Source: CALMNV01 sp035688975 (GTDB lineage Bacteria; Actinomycetota; Actinomycetes; Actinomycetales; Dermatophilaceae). Taken from it: a stretch of DNA of 57,243 bases. The stretch spans positions 1 through 57,243 of the forward strand of contig NZ_DASSMH010000063.1 of the NCBI RefSeq assembly GCF_035688975.1. The letters run 5' to 3'. The position numbers and the translations under genes were made by a program. The notes beneath the pieces were generated by a model. It was not told the origin of the DNA and did not search any database. It saw only the letters and a program-made list of their open reading frames with translations. Shown here in pieces: positions 32,069-40,134 of the stretch (within the stretch, counting starts at the first letter, position 1; every line of letters begins with the position of its first letter).

Positions 32069-32587
32069 ATGAGCATCCTCATCGTCGTCGAGTCCATGTT
32101 CGGCAACACCCGGTCCGTCGCCGAGGCCGTCGCGGCGGGCGTCGCAGGCCAGGCCACGGGCCACCACGAGAAGGTCGAGGTCGTCGCGGTGGCGGATGCG
32201 CCGCGCCGGATCCCGGACGATGTGACGGTCCTGCTCGTCGGTGGCCCGACGCATGCACTCTCCATGAGCCGGGCCGGCACCCGTGCCGACGCCGTGCGCC
32301 AGGGCGCGACCGCGCCGGCCGCGACGGGCCTGCGGGAGTGGATCGCCGAGGTGGGGCCGCGCGAGGACCTGCCGACCGTCACCTTCGACACCCGCGTGCA
32401 CGTCCGCCTCGTCCCGGGCTCCGCCGCGAAGAGCGCGGCCGCTGCCCTGCGGCATCGCGGCTTCCGCAAGGCGACCCGCGGCGAGACCTTCTACGTCGGC
32501 GACGTCGCTGGCCCCCTCGACGAGGGAGAGCTGGAGCGCGCCCGGGCCTGGGGCGAGAGCCTCGTCGGGCAGCTCGCGGGGCGGTAG
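32069..32587 (+). CDS. Flavodoxin-family protein
   Basis: A 172-residue flavodoxin: MSILIVVESMFGNTRSVAEA holds the FMN phosphate loop (SMFGNT, residues 9-14). The sequence continues VTVLLVGGPTHALSMSRAGT for the second FMN loop and ends in ETFYVGDVAGPLDEGELERA. It carries low-potential electrons or acts as an NAD(P)H-quinone reductase partner. No partner reductase is adjacent. Paired DosR-like boxes upstream imply induction under low oxygen or NO. Confidence 0.88.
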   Translation: MSILIVVESMFGNTRSVAEAVAAGVAGQATGHHEKVEVVAVADAPRRIPDDVTVLLVGGPTHALSMSRAGTRADAVRQGATAPAATGLREWIAEVGPREDLPTVTFDTRVHVRLVPGSAAKSAAAALRHRGFRKATRGETFYVGDVAGPLDEGELERARAWGESLVGQLAGR

Positions 32588-32704
32588 GGCACCGGGCTGC
32601 GCCATCCGCAGTCAGCGGCCGGCGATCAGCGACGGTCTCGTCCTAGCGATGCTGCTCCTCGTCGCACGGTTCGCCAGCGCACCTGCCCTCGGAGTTGCCC
32701 TCGC

Positions 32705-32710
32705 TATGGT
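32705..32710 (+). promoter_or_regulatory. -10 element for a leaderless MFS gene
   Basis: TATGGT ends 8 nt before GTG 32719, with no Shine-Dalgarno sequence in between, so the mRNA probably begins at or near the start codon. Confidence 0.5.
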
Positions 32711-32718
32711 TGCTCCTT

Positions 32719-33996
32719 GTGACAGTGCACGGTCCGCGCCGCCCGCGGTCCGGGGCCCGGCCCGCGTGGACCGCCTGGCGGGTCGTGCTCCTCTTCGGCC
32801 TCGTCAGCCTCGCCGCCGACATGGTCTACGAGGGCGCGCGCTCGCTCTACGGCCCGCTGCTCGCCTCACTCGGGGCGAGCGCCGCCATCGTCGGCCTCGT
32901 CACCGGGGCCGGCGAAGCCATGGCCCTGGTGCTGCGGCTCGTCTTCGGGCCGCTGGCTGACCGCTCGGGACGGTACTGGGCGCTCACGCTGATCGGCTAC
33001 GGCCTGACGGTCGTGTCGGTGCCGCTCCTCGCCGTGACACCTTTCGCCGGGGCGGCGGGGCTCGGGCTCGCCAGCCTGCTCATCCTCCTCGAGCGCTCCG
33101 GCAAGGCGATCCGCAGCCCGTCGAAGTCCGCGCTCCTCGCGCACGTCGCGGGGGCGGTCGGGCGGGGGCGCGGCTTCGGGGTGCACAAGGCCATGGACCA
33201 GCTCGGGGCCTTCGCCGGCCCGCTCCTCGTCGCGGCCGTCGTGGCGTCCACGGGCGCACTGTGGCGCGGCCTGTTCGTGCTCCTCGTGCCCGGGGCGGCG
33301 GCAATGGTGCTGCTCGTCGTGGTCCGGGCGCGGGTGCCGGACCCCTCGGTCTACGACGGCTCGGCCACAGCGGCGGAGGCTGCGCCGCCCGTGGCACGCC
33401 GCCGCGGGGCGCGAGAGTGGCTCGGCCAGGCGCTCGGCGCCGGTCTGCCGCCTGAGTTCTTCCGCTATGCCGTCGCCGCGGGCCTCATGACCGGCGGCCT
33501 GGTCACCTTCGGCATCATCGGCTACCACCTGACGGTGTCGCGGCTCGTGCCCGTCGCGGTCGTGCCCGTCGTCTACGCCGGCGCGATGCTCGCCGAGGCC
33601 CTCGCCGCGCTCGCAGTCGGGTGGGCCTACGACCGGATCAGCGCGCGGGTGCTGTATGCCGTGCCCGTCCTCGTCGCGCTCGTGCCGGGGCTCGCCCTGT
33701 CCGGGCAGCTCTGGGTGGCGCTCGTCGGGGTCGGGGTCTGGGGACTTGCCTTCGGCCTGCAGGACTCGACGATCAAGGCAATGGTCGCCGACCTCGTCGC
33801 GCCGAGCCGCCGGGCGACGGCATACGGCGTCTTCGCCGGGATCCAGGGCGCGATGGCGATCGTGGGCGGCGCCGGCGCCGGCTGGCTCTACGAGCGCTCG
33901 GTCGCCGCGCTGGTCGCCGTCGTGGCGGCCAGCCAGGCGGTGGCGCTCGTCCTGCTCGTGCGGACGCTGCGGCGGGTCCGTCAGGCGACCCGCTGA
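32719..33996 (+). CDS. Major facilitator superfamily transporter
   Basis: A 425-residue protein with 12 predicted membrane helices. The MFS loop 2-3 motif appears as GPLADRSGRYWALTLIGYG (about 82-100) and its half-repeat as GWAYDRISARVLYAV (about 303-317). A central polar loop (about 210-240) joins the two halves. A QDSTIKAMVADLVAPSRRAT segment near 353-372 is typical of a family of actinobacterial and cyanobacterial MFS proteins of unknown substrate. Start GTG 32719 is chosen for the promoter spacing; GTG 32725 is also in frame. Confidence 0.9.
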   Translation: MTVHGPRRPRSGARPAWTAWRVVLLFGLVSLAADMVYEGARSLYGPLLASLGASAAIVGLVTGAGEAMALVLRLVFGPLADRSGRYWALTLIGYGLTVVSVPLLAVTPFAGAAGLGLASLLILLERSGKAIRSPSKSALLAHVAGAVGRGRGFGVHKAMDQLGAFAGPLLVAAVVASTGALWRGLFVLLVPGAAAMVLLVVVRARVPDPSVYDGSATAAEAAPPVARRRGAREWLGQALGAGLPPEFFRYAVAAGLMTGGLVTFGIIGYHLTVSRLVPVAVVPVVYAGAMLAEALAALAVGWAYDRISARVLYAVPVLVALVPGLALSGQLWVALVGVGVWGLAFGLQDSTIKAMVADLVAPSRRATAYGVFAGIQGAMAIVGGAGAGWLYERSVAALVAVVAASQAVALVLLVRTLRRVRQATR

Positions 33997-34049
33997 GCGG
34001 CCCGTGCGGCTAACCTCGCGGGAGGACCACCCGACCCGAGGAGGAACCG

Positions 34050-34577
34050 ATGAGCCTCACCCGTCCCGTCGCGCCCAACCCCTACGACCTGCTGCCCGCC
34101 GTCCCGTCGTTCTCGGTCACGAGCGACGACGTCACCGACGGCGCCCCCCTGTCCGACGACCAGGTCGCAGCCAAGGGCAACACCTCACCGCACCTGTCGT
34201 GGTCGGGCGCGCCTGCGGGGACCAAGAGCTTCGTCGTCACCTGCTTCGACCCGGACGCCCCGACACCGTCGGGGTTCTGGCACTGGGTGCTCGTCGACCT
34301 GCCGGCCGACGTGACCTCCCTCGAGCGGGGCGCCGGCGCGGCGGGAGCACCCCTGCCAGGCAAGGCCTTCCACGTCCGCAACGACGGCGGGGAGAAGGCC
34401 TTCATGGGCGCCGCGCCCCCGAAGGGCGACATGCCCCACCGGTACTTCTTCGTCGTGCACGCCGTCGCGGACGAGTCCCTCGGTGTCGACGAGGACGCGT
34501 CGCCCGCGGTGGTGTCCTTCAACCTCGCCTTCAAGACGCTCGGCCGGGCCATCCTGCACGGCACCTACCAGCACTGA
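34050..34577 (+). CDS. YbhB/YbcL-family (PEBP, Raf-kinase-inhibitor-like) protein
   Basis: A 175-residue protein. SDDQVAAKGNTSPHLSWSGA, then FVVTCFDPDAPTPSGFWHWV (the PEBP ligand-site motif), VRNDGGEKAFMGAAPPKGDM, and HRYFFVVHAVADESL cover the whole domain. Members bind phosphate-containing ligands; the role in bacteria is poorly known. GAGGAGG precedes the ATG by about 7 nt. The gene ends in a tandem repeat that begins at the stop codon (34575). Confidence 0.93.
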   Translation: MSLTRPVAPNPYDLLPAVPSFSVTSDDVTDGAPLSDDQVAAKGNTSPHLSWSGAPAGTKSFVVTCFDPDAPTPSGFWHWVLVDLPADVTSLERGAGAAGAPLPGKAFHVRNDGGEKAFMGAAPPKGDMPHRYFFVVHAVADESLGVDEDASPAVVSFNLAFKTLGRAILHGTYQH

Positions 34578-34616
34578 GACCCAGCACTGAGACCCAGCAC
34601 TGAGACCCGGCACTGA
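34575..34616 (+). repeat. 13-bp tandem repeat carrying stop codons in all frames
   Basis: The unit TGAGACCCAGCAC recurs with TGA at 34575, 34588, 34601 and 34614. The first TGA is the PEBP stop. Because 13 is not divisible by three, the four stops fall in all three frames (0, +1, +2, 0). Confidence 0.95.
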
Positions 34617-34628
34617 GCGAGCGCCTCG

Positions 34629-35153
34629 TCAGGGGATGTGCTCGAGCGGCCACAGGCGACCGGTCGAGCTGTCGATGAGCGCCGCCCGATCGACCCGGGC
34701 CTCCATCGGCAGCACGTCCGCCACCTCACGCACGACGGTGGCCAGCTGCGTGCCGGTCGCCCGCGTCGCCACCGACACGTGCGGCACCCAGTCGCCGCGC
34801 GCGTAGTGGCGGTGCAGCATGGCTCCGGTCTGCTCCACCGCCCTGCTCACGCACTCCTGCCTGCGGGCCACGTCCGCGGTGACGGAGGGCGCGAGCGCGG
34901 CACGGCCTCGCGGAAACGCCACGGTGCCATGGAAGTTCACGGTCACCGGCCCGCCGTCGGGCAGGCGGTCGAGTGCCGCGCGGACCCGGTCGACGTCCCA
35001 CTCGAGCAGCACGGCATACGACAGGTGTGGATGGTGGTGGCCGTGGGTGTGCGACTGCAGCGTGCGGACGCCCTGCGCCTCGAGCCGGGACCACAGCTCG
35101 CGGAGCAGGCGGTCGGTCCGCGCGTCGAAGAGCAGACACACCGCGAGAGCCAT
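34629..35153 (-). CDS. 2'-5' RNA ligase-like (2H phosphoesterase) protein
   Basis: A 174-residue protein with both catalytic His-x-Ser motifs of the 2H superfamily: HLSY in HGHHHPHLSYAVLLE and HVSV in GDWVPHVSVATRATG. Such enzymes open or seal cyclic nucleotide ends of RNA; the natural substrate here is unknown. ATG 35153 gives MALAVCLLFDARTDRLLREL, the normal N-terminus. It is convergent with the PEBP gene. Confidence 0.88.
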   Translation of the reverse strand: MALAVCLLFDARTDRLLRELWSRLEAQGVRTLQSHTHGHHHPHLSYAVLLEWDVDRVRAALDRLPDGGPVTVNFHGTVAFPRGRAALAPSVTADVARRQECVSRAVEQTGAMLHRHYARGDWVPHVSVATRATGTQLATVVREVADVLPMEARVDRAALIDSSTGRLWPLEHIP

Positions 35154-35311
35154 GTAGCCAGCCTCCCGCACCGGCACCGCCCGCGCCCGCACGACGCCCG
35201 GGGTGCCGGGCCGCGAGAGGGGGCGCGTCGTTGCCAGACCCACCGGTGCGACGGCAGGATGCTGACACCTCCGGGCCGTGGCGGCTCGGCCGCCACGAGA
35301 GGAGCCGGGCC

Positions 35312-36283
35312 GTGCCCTTCGTCGACATCGGCCCCGGGCCGGACGACGTCGCCGGCACCGCCAAGACGGAGGTGACCCTGACCCAGCTGCCGCCGGGAGG
35401 GGGCTCGCGGACGTGCTTCCGCTGCGAGGACTGGTTCGGGTGGGTCGACGAGCTCGGGCAGGTGCCGCCCGCCGACCGTCGGGTGGCCCGGGGCGCCGAG
35501 ACCGACCTCGCCTCCATCCCGCCGTTCCTGTGGGGCCTCTTCTCCTCCTACGGCCGGCACACCATGCCGGCCATCCTCCACGACGTGCAGTGCGACGCTG
35601 CCAAGGCGGCGCGTCGCGGGCCCGGTGGGGCCCCGCTGCGGGCCCACCGGCGCCGCGAGGCGGACGACCTCTTCCGGCGGACCCTGGCCGAGCATGCCCA
35701 GCTCGGCATCATGACGCGGTGGATCATGTGGTCCGGCGTCCGGCTCTTCGGCTCCCTCTGGGTCGGCGTCTCGGTCGTGCTCGGCGTCGCCGTCGGTCTG
35801 CTGCACTGGTCGGCGCCGGTCATCGACGCGGTGGACGACGTCCTGTCCCACGTGGCGACCGAGCCGTGGCTGGCCTTCCTGGGTTGGGTGCCGTCCGGTT
35901 TCGCGTGGGTGCTGCGGCAGCTGTCCGAGCGGCTCGCGGCCGACCAGCCGTTCGGCTCGATCCTCCTCGCCGTCGGGGGCCTGACGCTGGTCCTGGTGCT
36001 GCTGCGCAGCGTCGAGCGCGCCTCGCCGACGTCGCCGTCCCGGTGGAGTCCTCAGGCGTTCGGCAGCCTCCTGGGAGCGTGTGCCGTGGCCGTGCTCGTG
36101 CTGCCGCCGATGGTCCCGCTCGTGCTCGTCACCGTCGTGACCCGGCTCCTGCTCTGGATCCTCGACCTCGTCCTGCACGTGACGTGGACGCACGTCCTTC
36201 GCATGGTGCCGCAGGCGTGGCGCCCGGCCAGGCGGCTGCCTCGCAAGGCGCCTCCCTTCCCCGGCGGCTTCCCCAAGCCCTGA
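35312..36283 (+). CDS. DUF1353 domain protein with C-terminal membrane helices
   Basis: A 323-residue protein. The DUF1353 domain is clear: GAETDLASIPPFLWGLFSSY, then GRHTMPAILHDVQCD and READDLFRRTL. Stand-alone DUF1353 proteins are phage-related and short; here the domain is followed by about five hydrophobic segments (from residue 140), so it is membrane-bound. Cys residues near the start (CFRCEDWF) could form a small metal site. GAGAGGAG precedes GTG 35312. Function is unknown. Confidence 0.78.
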   Translation: MPFVDIGPGPDDVAGTAKTEVTLTQLPPGGGSRTCFRCEDWFGWVDELGQVPPADRRVARGAETDLASIPPFLWGLFSSYGRHTMPAILHDVQCDAAKAARRGPGGAPLRAHRRREADDLFRRTLAEHAQLGIMTRWIMWSGVRLFGSLWVGVSVVLGVAVGLLHWSAPVIDAVDDVLSHVATEPWLAFLGWVPSGFAWVLRQLSERLAADQPFGSILLAVGGLTLVLVLLRSVERASPTSPSRWSPQAFGSLLGACAVAVLVLPPMVPLVLVTVVTRLLLWILDLVLHVTWTHVLRMVPQAWRPARRLPRKAPPFPGGFPKP

Positions 36284-36308
36284 CCCCCGCCCCTCCCGCG
36301 GCCTACCT

Positions 36309-36368
36309 CCCAGTTATCTGCGGGGCTGGATATCGTCCTGACGACATCTGGCCCCGCAGATAACTGGG
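36309..36368. repeat. 60-nt near-perfect palindrome between DUF1353 and ADH genes
   Basis: The left arm (36309-36337, starting CCCAGTTATCTGCGGGGC) and right arm (36340-36368) pair over 29 positions around a CT loop: 26 Watson-Crick pairs, two G-U pairs on the + strand RNA, and one A-C mismatch. It begins 25 nt after the DUF1353 stop. It may serve as a terminator, but its length and arm symmetry fit a REP-like element better. Confidence 0.88.
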
Positions 36369-36432
36369 GGTCGGGCGGGGGCGCGGGGCGCGGAGGTGGA
36401 CCGGCAGCACGGGACCGCCCAAGATGGGGGCC

Positions 36433-37449
36433 ATGCGAGCCACGACGATCCACGCCCCCCACGACATCCGCCTGTCCGAGGTGCCCGACCCCGTCATCGA
36501 GGCCGACACGGACGCCATCGTGCGCGTCGTCGCCGCCTGCATCTGCGGCTCCGACCTGTGGCCCTACCGGGGCGAGAACGACATCACGCCCGGCAACACC
36601 ATCGGCCACGAGGCCGTCGGGGTGATCGAGACCGTGGGGCCGGCGGTCCGGTCCTTCCGGCCCGGCGATTTCGTCGTCGTGCCGTTCTGCCACTGCGACA
36701 ACACGTGCGCGCACTGCCTGGCTGGCGTGCAGTCCGCGTGTGTCAACCATGGCGTCACGTCGAGCGGCCAGGCGCAGTACGCCCGGGTCGGCCAGGCGGA
36801 CGGCAGCCTGGTCAAGACCGACGGTATGCCGGACGCCGACCTCGTCCCCAGCCTGCTGGCCCTCAGCGACGTCATGGCGACGGGCTGGCACGCTGCCGTG
36901 GCCGCGGGCGTCCGACCGGGCGGCACCGCGGTCGTCGTCGGCGACGGGGCCGTCGGCCTGTGCGCGGTCCTCGCAGCCCGGGAGCAGGGCGCCGAGCGGA
37001 TCGTGGCCATGTCCCGGCACGAGTCGCGTCAGCAGGTCGCCAAGGAGTTCGGCGCCACCGACCTCGTCGCGGAGCGCGGCGACGAGGGCGTGGCGGCCAT
37101 CCTGGACCTCACCGACGGCGTGGGCGCCGACTCCGTCCTCGAGTGCGTCGGCACGGGATCGGCGATGGACACGGCCTTCCGCATCGCCCGGCCGGGGTCG
37201 ACGGTCGGGTTCGTCGGCGTGCCGCACGGCGTGGAGCTTCCGGTGCGCACCATGTTCCGACGCAACATCGGGCTCCACGGCGGGATGGCCCCGGTCCGCG
37301 CCTACCTGCCGGACCTGCTCCAACGGGTCCTCGACGGGCGGATCGAGCCGGGGCGCATCTTCGACCTCACGCTGCCCCTCGACGACGTCGCGGAGGGCTA
37401 CCGGGCGATGGACGAGCGACGAGCCATCAAGGTGCTGCTCCAGCCCTGA
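36433..37449 (+). CDS. Zinc-dependent alcohol dehydrogenase (MDR family)
   Basis: A 338-residue medium-chain dehydrogenase. Catalytic zinc site: CGSDLWPY (Cys38), GHEAVG (His59 in GHE). Structural zinc Cys cluster: CHCDNTCAHCLAGVQSAC. NAD(P) fold: VVVGDGAVGLCAVLAA. The C-terminal GRIFDLTLPLDDVAEGYRAM is typical of the clade near glutathione-independent and threonine-type dehydrogenases. ATG 36433 gives MRATTIHAPHDIRLSE, the family start; ATG 36424 is an upstream in-frame option. The substrate is unknown. A decayed relative of its 3' end is found at 39948-40040. Confidence 0.93.
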   Translation: MRATTIHAPHDIRLSEVPDPVIEADTDAIVRVVAACICGSDLWPYRGENDITPGNTIGHEAVGVIETVGPAVRSFRPGDFVVVPFCHCDNTCAHCLAGVQSACVNHGVTSSGQAQYARVGQADGSLVKTDGMPDADLVPSLLALSDVMATGWHAAVAAGVRPGGTAVVVGDGAVGLCAVLAAREQGAERIVAMSRHESRQQVAKEFGATDLVAERGDEGVAAILDLTDGVGADSVLECVGTGSAMDTAFRIARPGSTVGFVGVPHGVELPVRTMFRRNIGLHGGMAPVRAYLPDLLQRVLDGRIEPGRIFDLTLPLDDVAEGYRAMDERRAIKVLLQP

Positions 37450-37789
37450 GGCGGCGTGTCCTACCGGGTACTCGCAAGGATGCTGGTACGTCGTACCGGC
37501 CTGATGAGCGGTGGCCGCGCTGTTCGCGGCGACCGGGGCCGAAAGGTCAAGATGTCCGTGCTGGCAGCAGACTTCGCAGACATATGCGACGCGTATTCAG
37601 GACCGGTCACGCCCAGGGCAAACAGCGAGTACCGTCAATTCGGGCTCACCACACGACTGTGCACCAGCAGCGACTCCCCAGCATGCTGACTCTCCACGCG
37701 AATGACACCGGAGCCGGTACCGGTCACACCGCCGCCTGGCACCCACCCGGCTCGGTCGGGCCGGGTTCATCGTGACACACGGAGACATC
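37450..37789. other. Intergenic region with a 13-bp inverted repeat
   Basis: 340 bp between the dehydrogenase and the secreted protein. GGTACG-T-CGTACC (37485-37497) is a perfect inverted repeat and a possible operator. The rest is visibly less GC-rich than the window. Short ORFs in it lack coding character. A 5' leader or promoter of the next gene is the likely content; no clear -35/-10 pair was seen. Confidence 0.5.
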
Positions 37790-39736
37790 ATGAACAGTCA
37801 CATGAGTCGGTCTTGGGGTAGACGCCAGTCGCGCCCGACTGCACGCAGGCGAACCCGTTGGCTAGCCATCCTTGCCGCCGTCGCGTTACCGCTGCTCGTC
37901 GTCACGGCGCCCAGCGCACTGGCGGCAAGCGGTCCCTACATCATTGACGGCATCGTCCCCGACAGCGGGGCGGCGCAGCTGACCGACCCGTTCGGCAATG
38001 TCAAAGAGCTCGGTCCCATCAACTCCAACACCACGAAGATTGGCGTCATCCACAAGGCCGCCGTGCCCATGCTCGGCTTGACCAACCCCAACGGTCAGGT
38101 CGACCTGCGCAACGCGTGGCTCGCCACGAAACGCGACTCCGCCACGGGGCACGACTGGCTGTACTTCGCGTGGGAACGCGACGCCAACAGCGGCAGCGGA
38201 TTTATCGCCTACGAGTTCATGAAGAAGCCCGCCCCTACAGGCTGCGCGTACGATACGTCCACCGACAGCCAGCTCATCGCGAACTGCAACCCATGGGCCA
38301 ACCGCGACGCTGGTGACTTCGTGATCCTGTGGGACCAGTCCGGGTCCAGCACCACGCTCTACCTGCGGACCTGGACCGGTGTAGCCCCAAACCTGACCTT
38401 GGGAGCCCCGCAGCAGCTAGACCTTGCCGTGTCCGAAGCGCAGTTCAGCGCGGACGGATTCAAGGGGGAGGCGGCGGTCGACCTGACCGCGACGATCTTC
38501 GGTGGCAGCACCGCCTGCCAGTCGTTCGCCAACACGATTCCCAGCACCGTGACGGGAAACTCCGACACTGCCGACTACAAGGACACCGTGCTCAAGCAGG
38601 CGCCCCCCATCACGAACTGCACGTCGACGGTCGTGACCACACCCAAGACCGGCGCCGGCACTGACGTTCCCGCAGGAGGCCTGTCAATCGGCGCCGGCGT
38701 CGTGTCCGTGAGGGACTCGGCCGTGGTCAGCCTCGCCGGTGGCACCGCCACCCCGGCAGGCTCGGTCGGGTTCTTCCTGTGCAAGGTGGATTCCCCCAAC
38801 CTGTGCACGACCGGTGGAACATCCGTCGGGTCGACGAACCTTACCGGTCCGGCATACCCGGTCACCCTCGTGTCGCCGACCGCGTATGTCACCTCCGTCG
38901 GGCGGTACTGCTGGAGAGCTGTCTTCAGCGGCGATCCCGCCAACGGCATACCGGGCTCGAGCGACTCGTCCGCCACTGAGTGCTTCACCGTGAACCCGGT
39001 GACGCCAGACCTGGCGACGACCGGCGGCCCGGACGTGCTCCTTGGAAACGCCGTCACCGACACGGCGGCCTTGACTGGAACGGCCACCCAGCCGGCCAGC
39101 CCGGTCATCAACCTCACCGGTACCGGCGGGGCGGCCGCAGGCGGAACCATCACCTTCAAGCTGTACGGCCCAAGCGACACCGCATGCGGAGCCCTCGTCT
39201 ACACCTCGGGCGCCGTCACGGTCAGCGGCAACGGCACGTACAACAGCCCGGCACCGCAGTTCGTGCCGACCGAGGCCGGCACCTACCACTGGGTCGCTGT
39301 GTACAGCGGCAGCTCGCCGAACACACTCGGCACCACGCACAACGCCGACTGCACCGACGCCAACGAGGACGTCGCCGTCACCACCGTGCCGTCTTCGCTG
39401 ACAAGCGCGCAGAAGTGGGTGCCGAACGACTCGGTCACTGTCTCGGCCGCCGCAGGGAGCGGCCCCCTGACAGGTACCGTCTCGTTCGCGCTCTACGCCT
39501 CGGCCGACTGCGCCGCCGGTGGCGATGCCGCCATCTATAGCACGACCGCCACTGTCTCCGGGGCCTCCCCACAGACAGTGTCCACATCGAACACCACCGC
39601 GCAACTGGCCTCCGGGTCCTTCTCCTGGCTCGTCAGCTACGACAGCATGAACAACGCTCAGCGAGACATCCCGCCGAGCTGCCACGAGACGTCAGCACTC
39701 ACGATCACCAACGGCGGAACGATCAGCAGCCCGTGA
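37790..39736 (+). CDS. Secreted protein with repeated Ig-like/beta domains
   Basis: A 648-residue exported protein. Signal peptide: basic RRTRWLAILAAVALPLLVVT, then PSALAA before the mature GPYIIDGIVP. Residues 40-240 form one domain (RNAWLATKRDSATGHDWLYF). Three similar beta modules follow (about 270-380, 390-510 and 520-640), each with a GTVSFALYASADC- or GTITFKLYGPSDTAC-like core, spaced Cys residues and a tail like YHWVAVYSG or SWLVSYDS. Such Ig-like repeats occur in cell-surface or adhesive proteins. Base composition and codon use (for example TCC, GAT, AAA, ATT) differ from its neighbours, which suggests transfer. ATG 37790 has CGGAG 5 nt upstream; GTG 37772 is an in-frame alternative. 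Confidence 0.85.
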   Translation: MNSHMSRSWGRRQSRPTARRRTRWLAILAAVALPLLVVTAPSALAASGPYIIDGIVPDSGAAQLTDPFGNVKELGPINSNTTKIGVIHKAAVPMLGLTNPNGQVDLRNAWLATKRDSATGHDWLYFAWERDANSGSGFIAYEFMKKPAPTGCAYDTSTDSQLIANCNPWANRDAGDFVILWDQSGSSTTLYLRTWTGVAPNLTLGAPQQLDLAVSEAQFSADGFKGEAAVDLTATIFGGSTACQSFANTIPSTVTGNSDTADYKDTVLKQAPPITNCTSTVVTTPKTGAGTDVPAGGLSIGAGVVSVRDSAVVSLAGGTATPAGSVGFFLCKVDSPNLCTTGGTSVGSTNLTGPAYPVTLVSPTAYVTSVGRYCWRAVFSGDPANGIPGSSDSSATECFTVNPVTPDLATTGGPDVLLGNAVTDTAALTGTATQPASPVINLTGTGGAAAGGTITFKLYGPSDTACGALVYTSGAVTVSGNGTYNSPAPQFVPTEAGTYHWVAVYSGSSPNTLGTTHNADCTDANEDVAVTTVPSSLTSAQKWVPNDSVTVSAAAGSGPLTGTVSFALYASADCAAGGDAAIYSTTATVSGASPQTVSTSNTTAQLASGSFSWLVSYDSMNNAQRDIPPSCHETSALTITNGGTISSP

Positions 39737-39806
39737 TCACCATCTTCTGACGGCCTCAACGGTGGTGGCGCCTGATCGCCTGTCCGGCGCCACCACCCAA
39801 GCCATC

Positions 39807-39843
39807 AACGCCCGCGGACGCCCTGGTAGGCGCCGCGGGCGTT
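39807..39843 (+). terminator. Hairpin terminator after the secreted repeat protein
   Basis: AACGCCCGCGG and CCGCGGGCGTT pair over 11 bp, extended by CGCC/GGCG with one bulged A, around a CTGGTA loop. It lies 70 nt after the stop at 39736. Confidence 0.82.
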
Positions 39844-39947
39844 ACCCCGCCGTGGAGGTCCGGTCCCTGAGGACCATCGATGACTCGGCGATCATCGGCG
39901 CGACCCTCGAGCAACTCCCAGAGTCGCCGGCGGCGAGGGGCCTTGCT

Positions 39948-40040
39948 CCAGCGGCCGTCGCCGGGCGGATCTTCGACCTCATCCTCCCGCATGACCACGT
40001 CGCCGAGGGCCACTCCCTCCCGTATGACGACCCGGCAAGG
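39948..40040 (+). pseudogene. Remnant of a zinc alcohol dehydrogenase 3' end
   Basis: The translated frame at 39960-40013 reads AGRIFDLILPHDHVAEGH, aligned with PGRIFDLTLPLDDVAEGY at the end of the intact dehydrogenase (36433-37449). Codons upstream and downstream no longer resemble the enzyme, and no start or catalytic region is left. The DNA differs at many positions, so it is an old paralogue fragment, not a fresh copy. The remaining part of 39737-40134 holds the terminator at 39807 and the promoter region of the nuclease gene (TACTCT at 40093-40098). Confidence 0.68.
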
Positions 40041-40134
40041 CCGCTCTCGACCGATTTCCCGCATTCTCCTGCCGGTGCGACATCGCGCGTCCTACTCTCG
40101 ACATCGCCTGCCATGCGAGGAATCGAGGACCGTA

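Noticed and set aside
37456..37689. Small ORF between ADH and the secreted protein
   Set aside because: No family motif, no Shine-Dalgarno sequence, and codon use unlike either neighbour; left as intergenic.
36433..40040. Mobile element with ADH target-site duplication
   Set aside because: The two ADH ends are too diverged for a direct duplication, and no integrase, transposase or terminal repeats are present.
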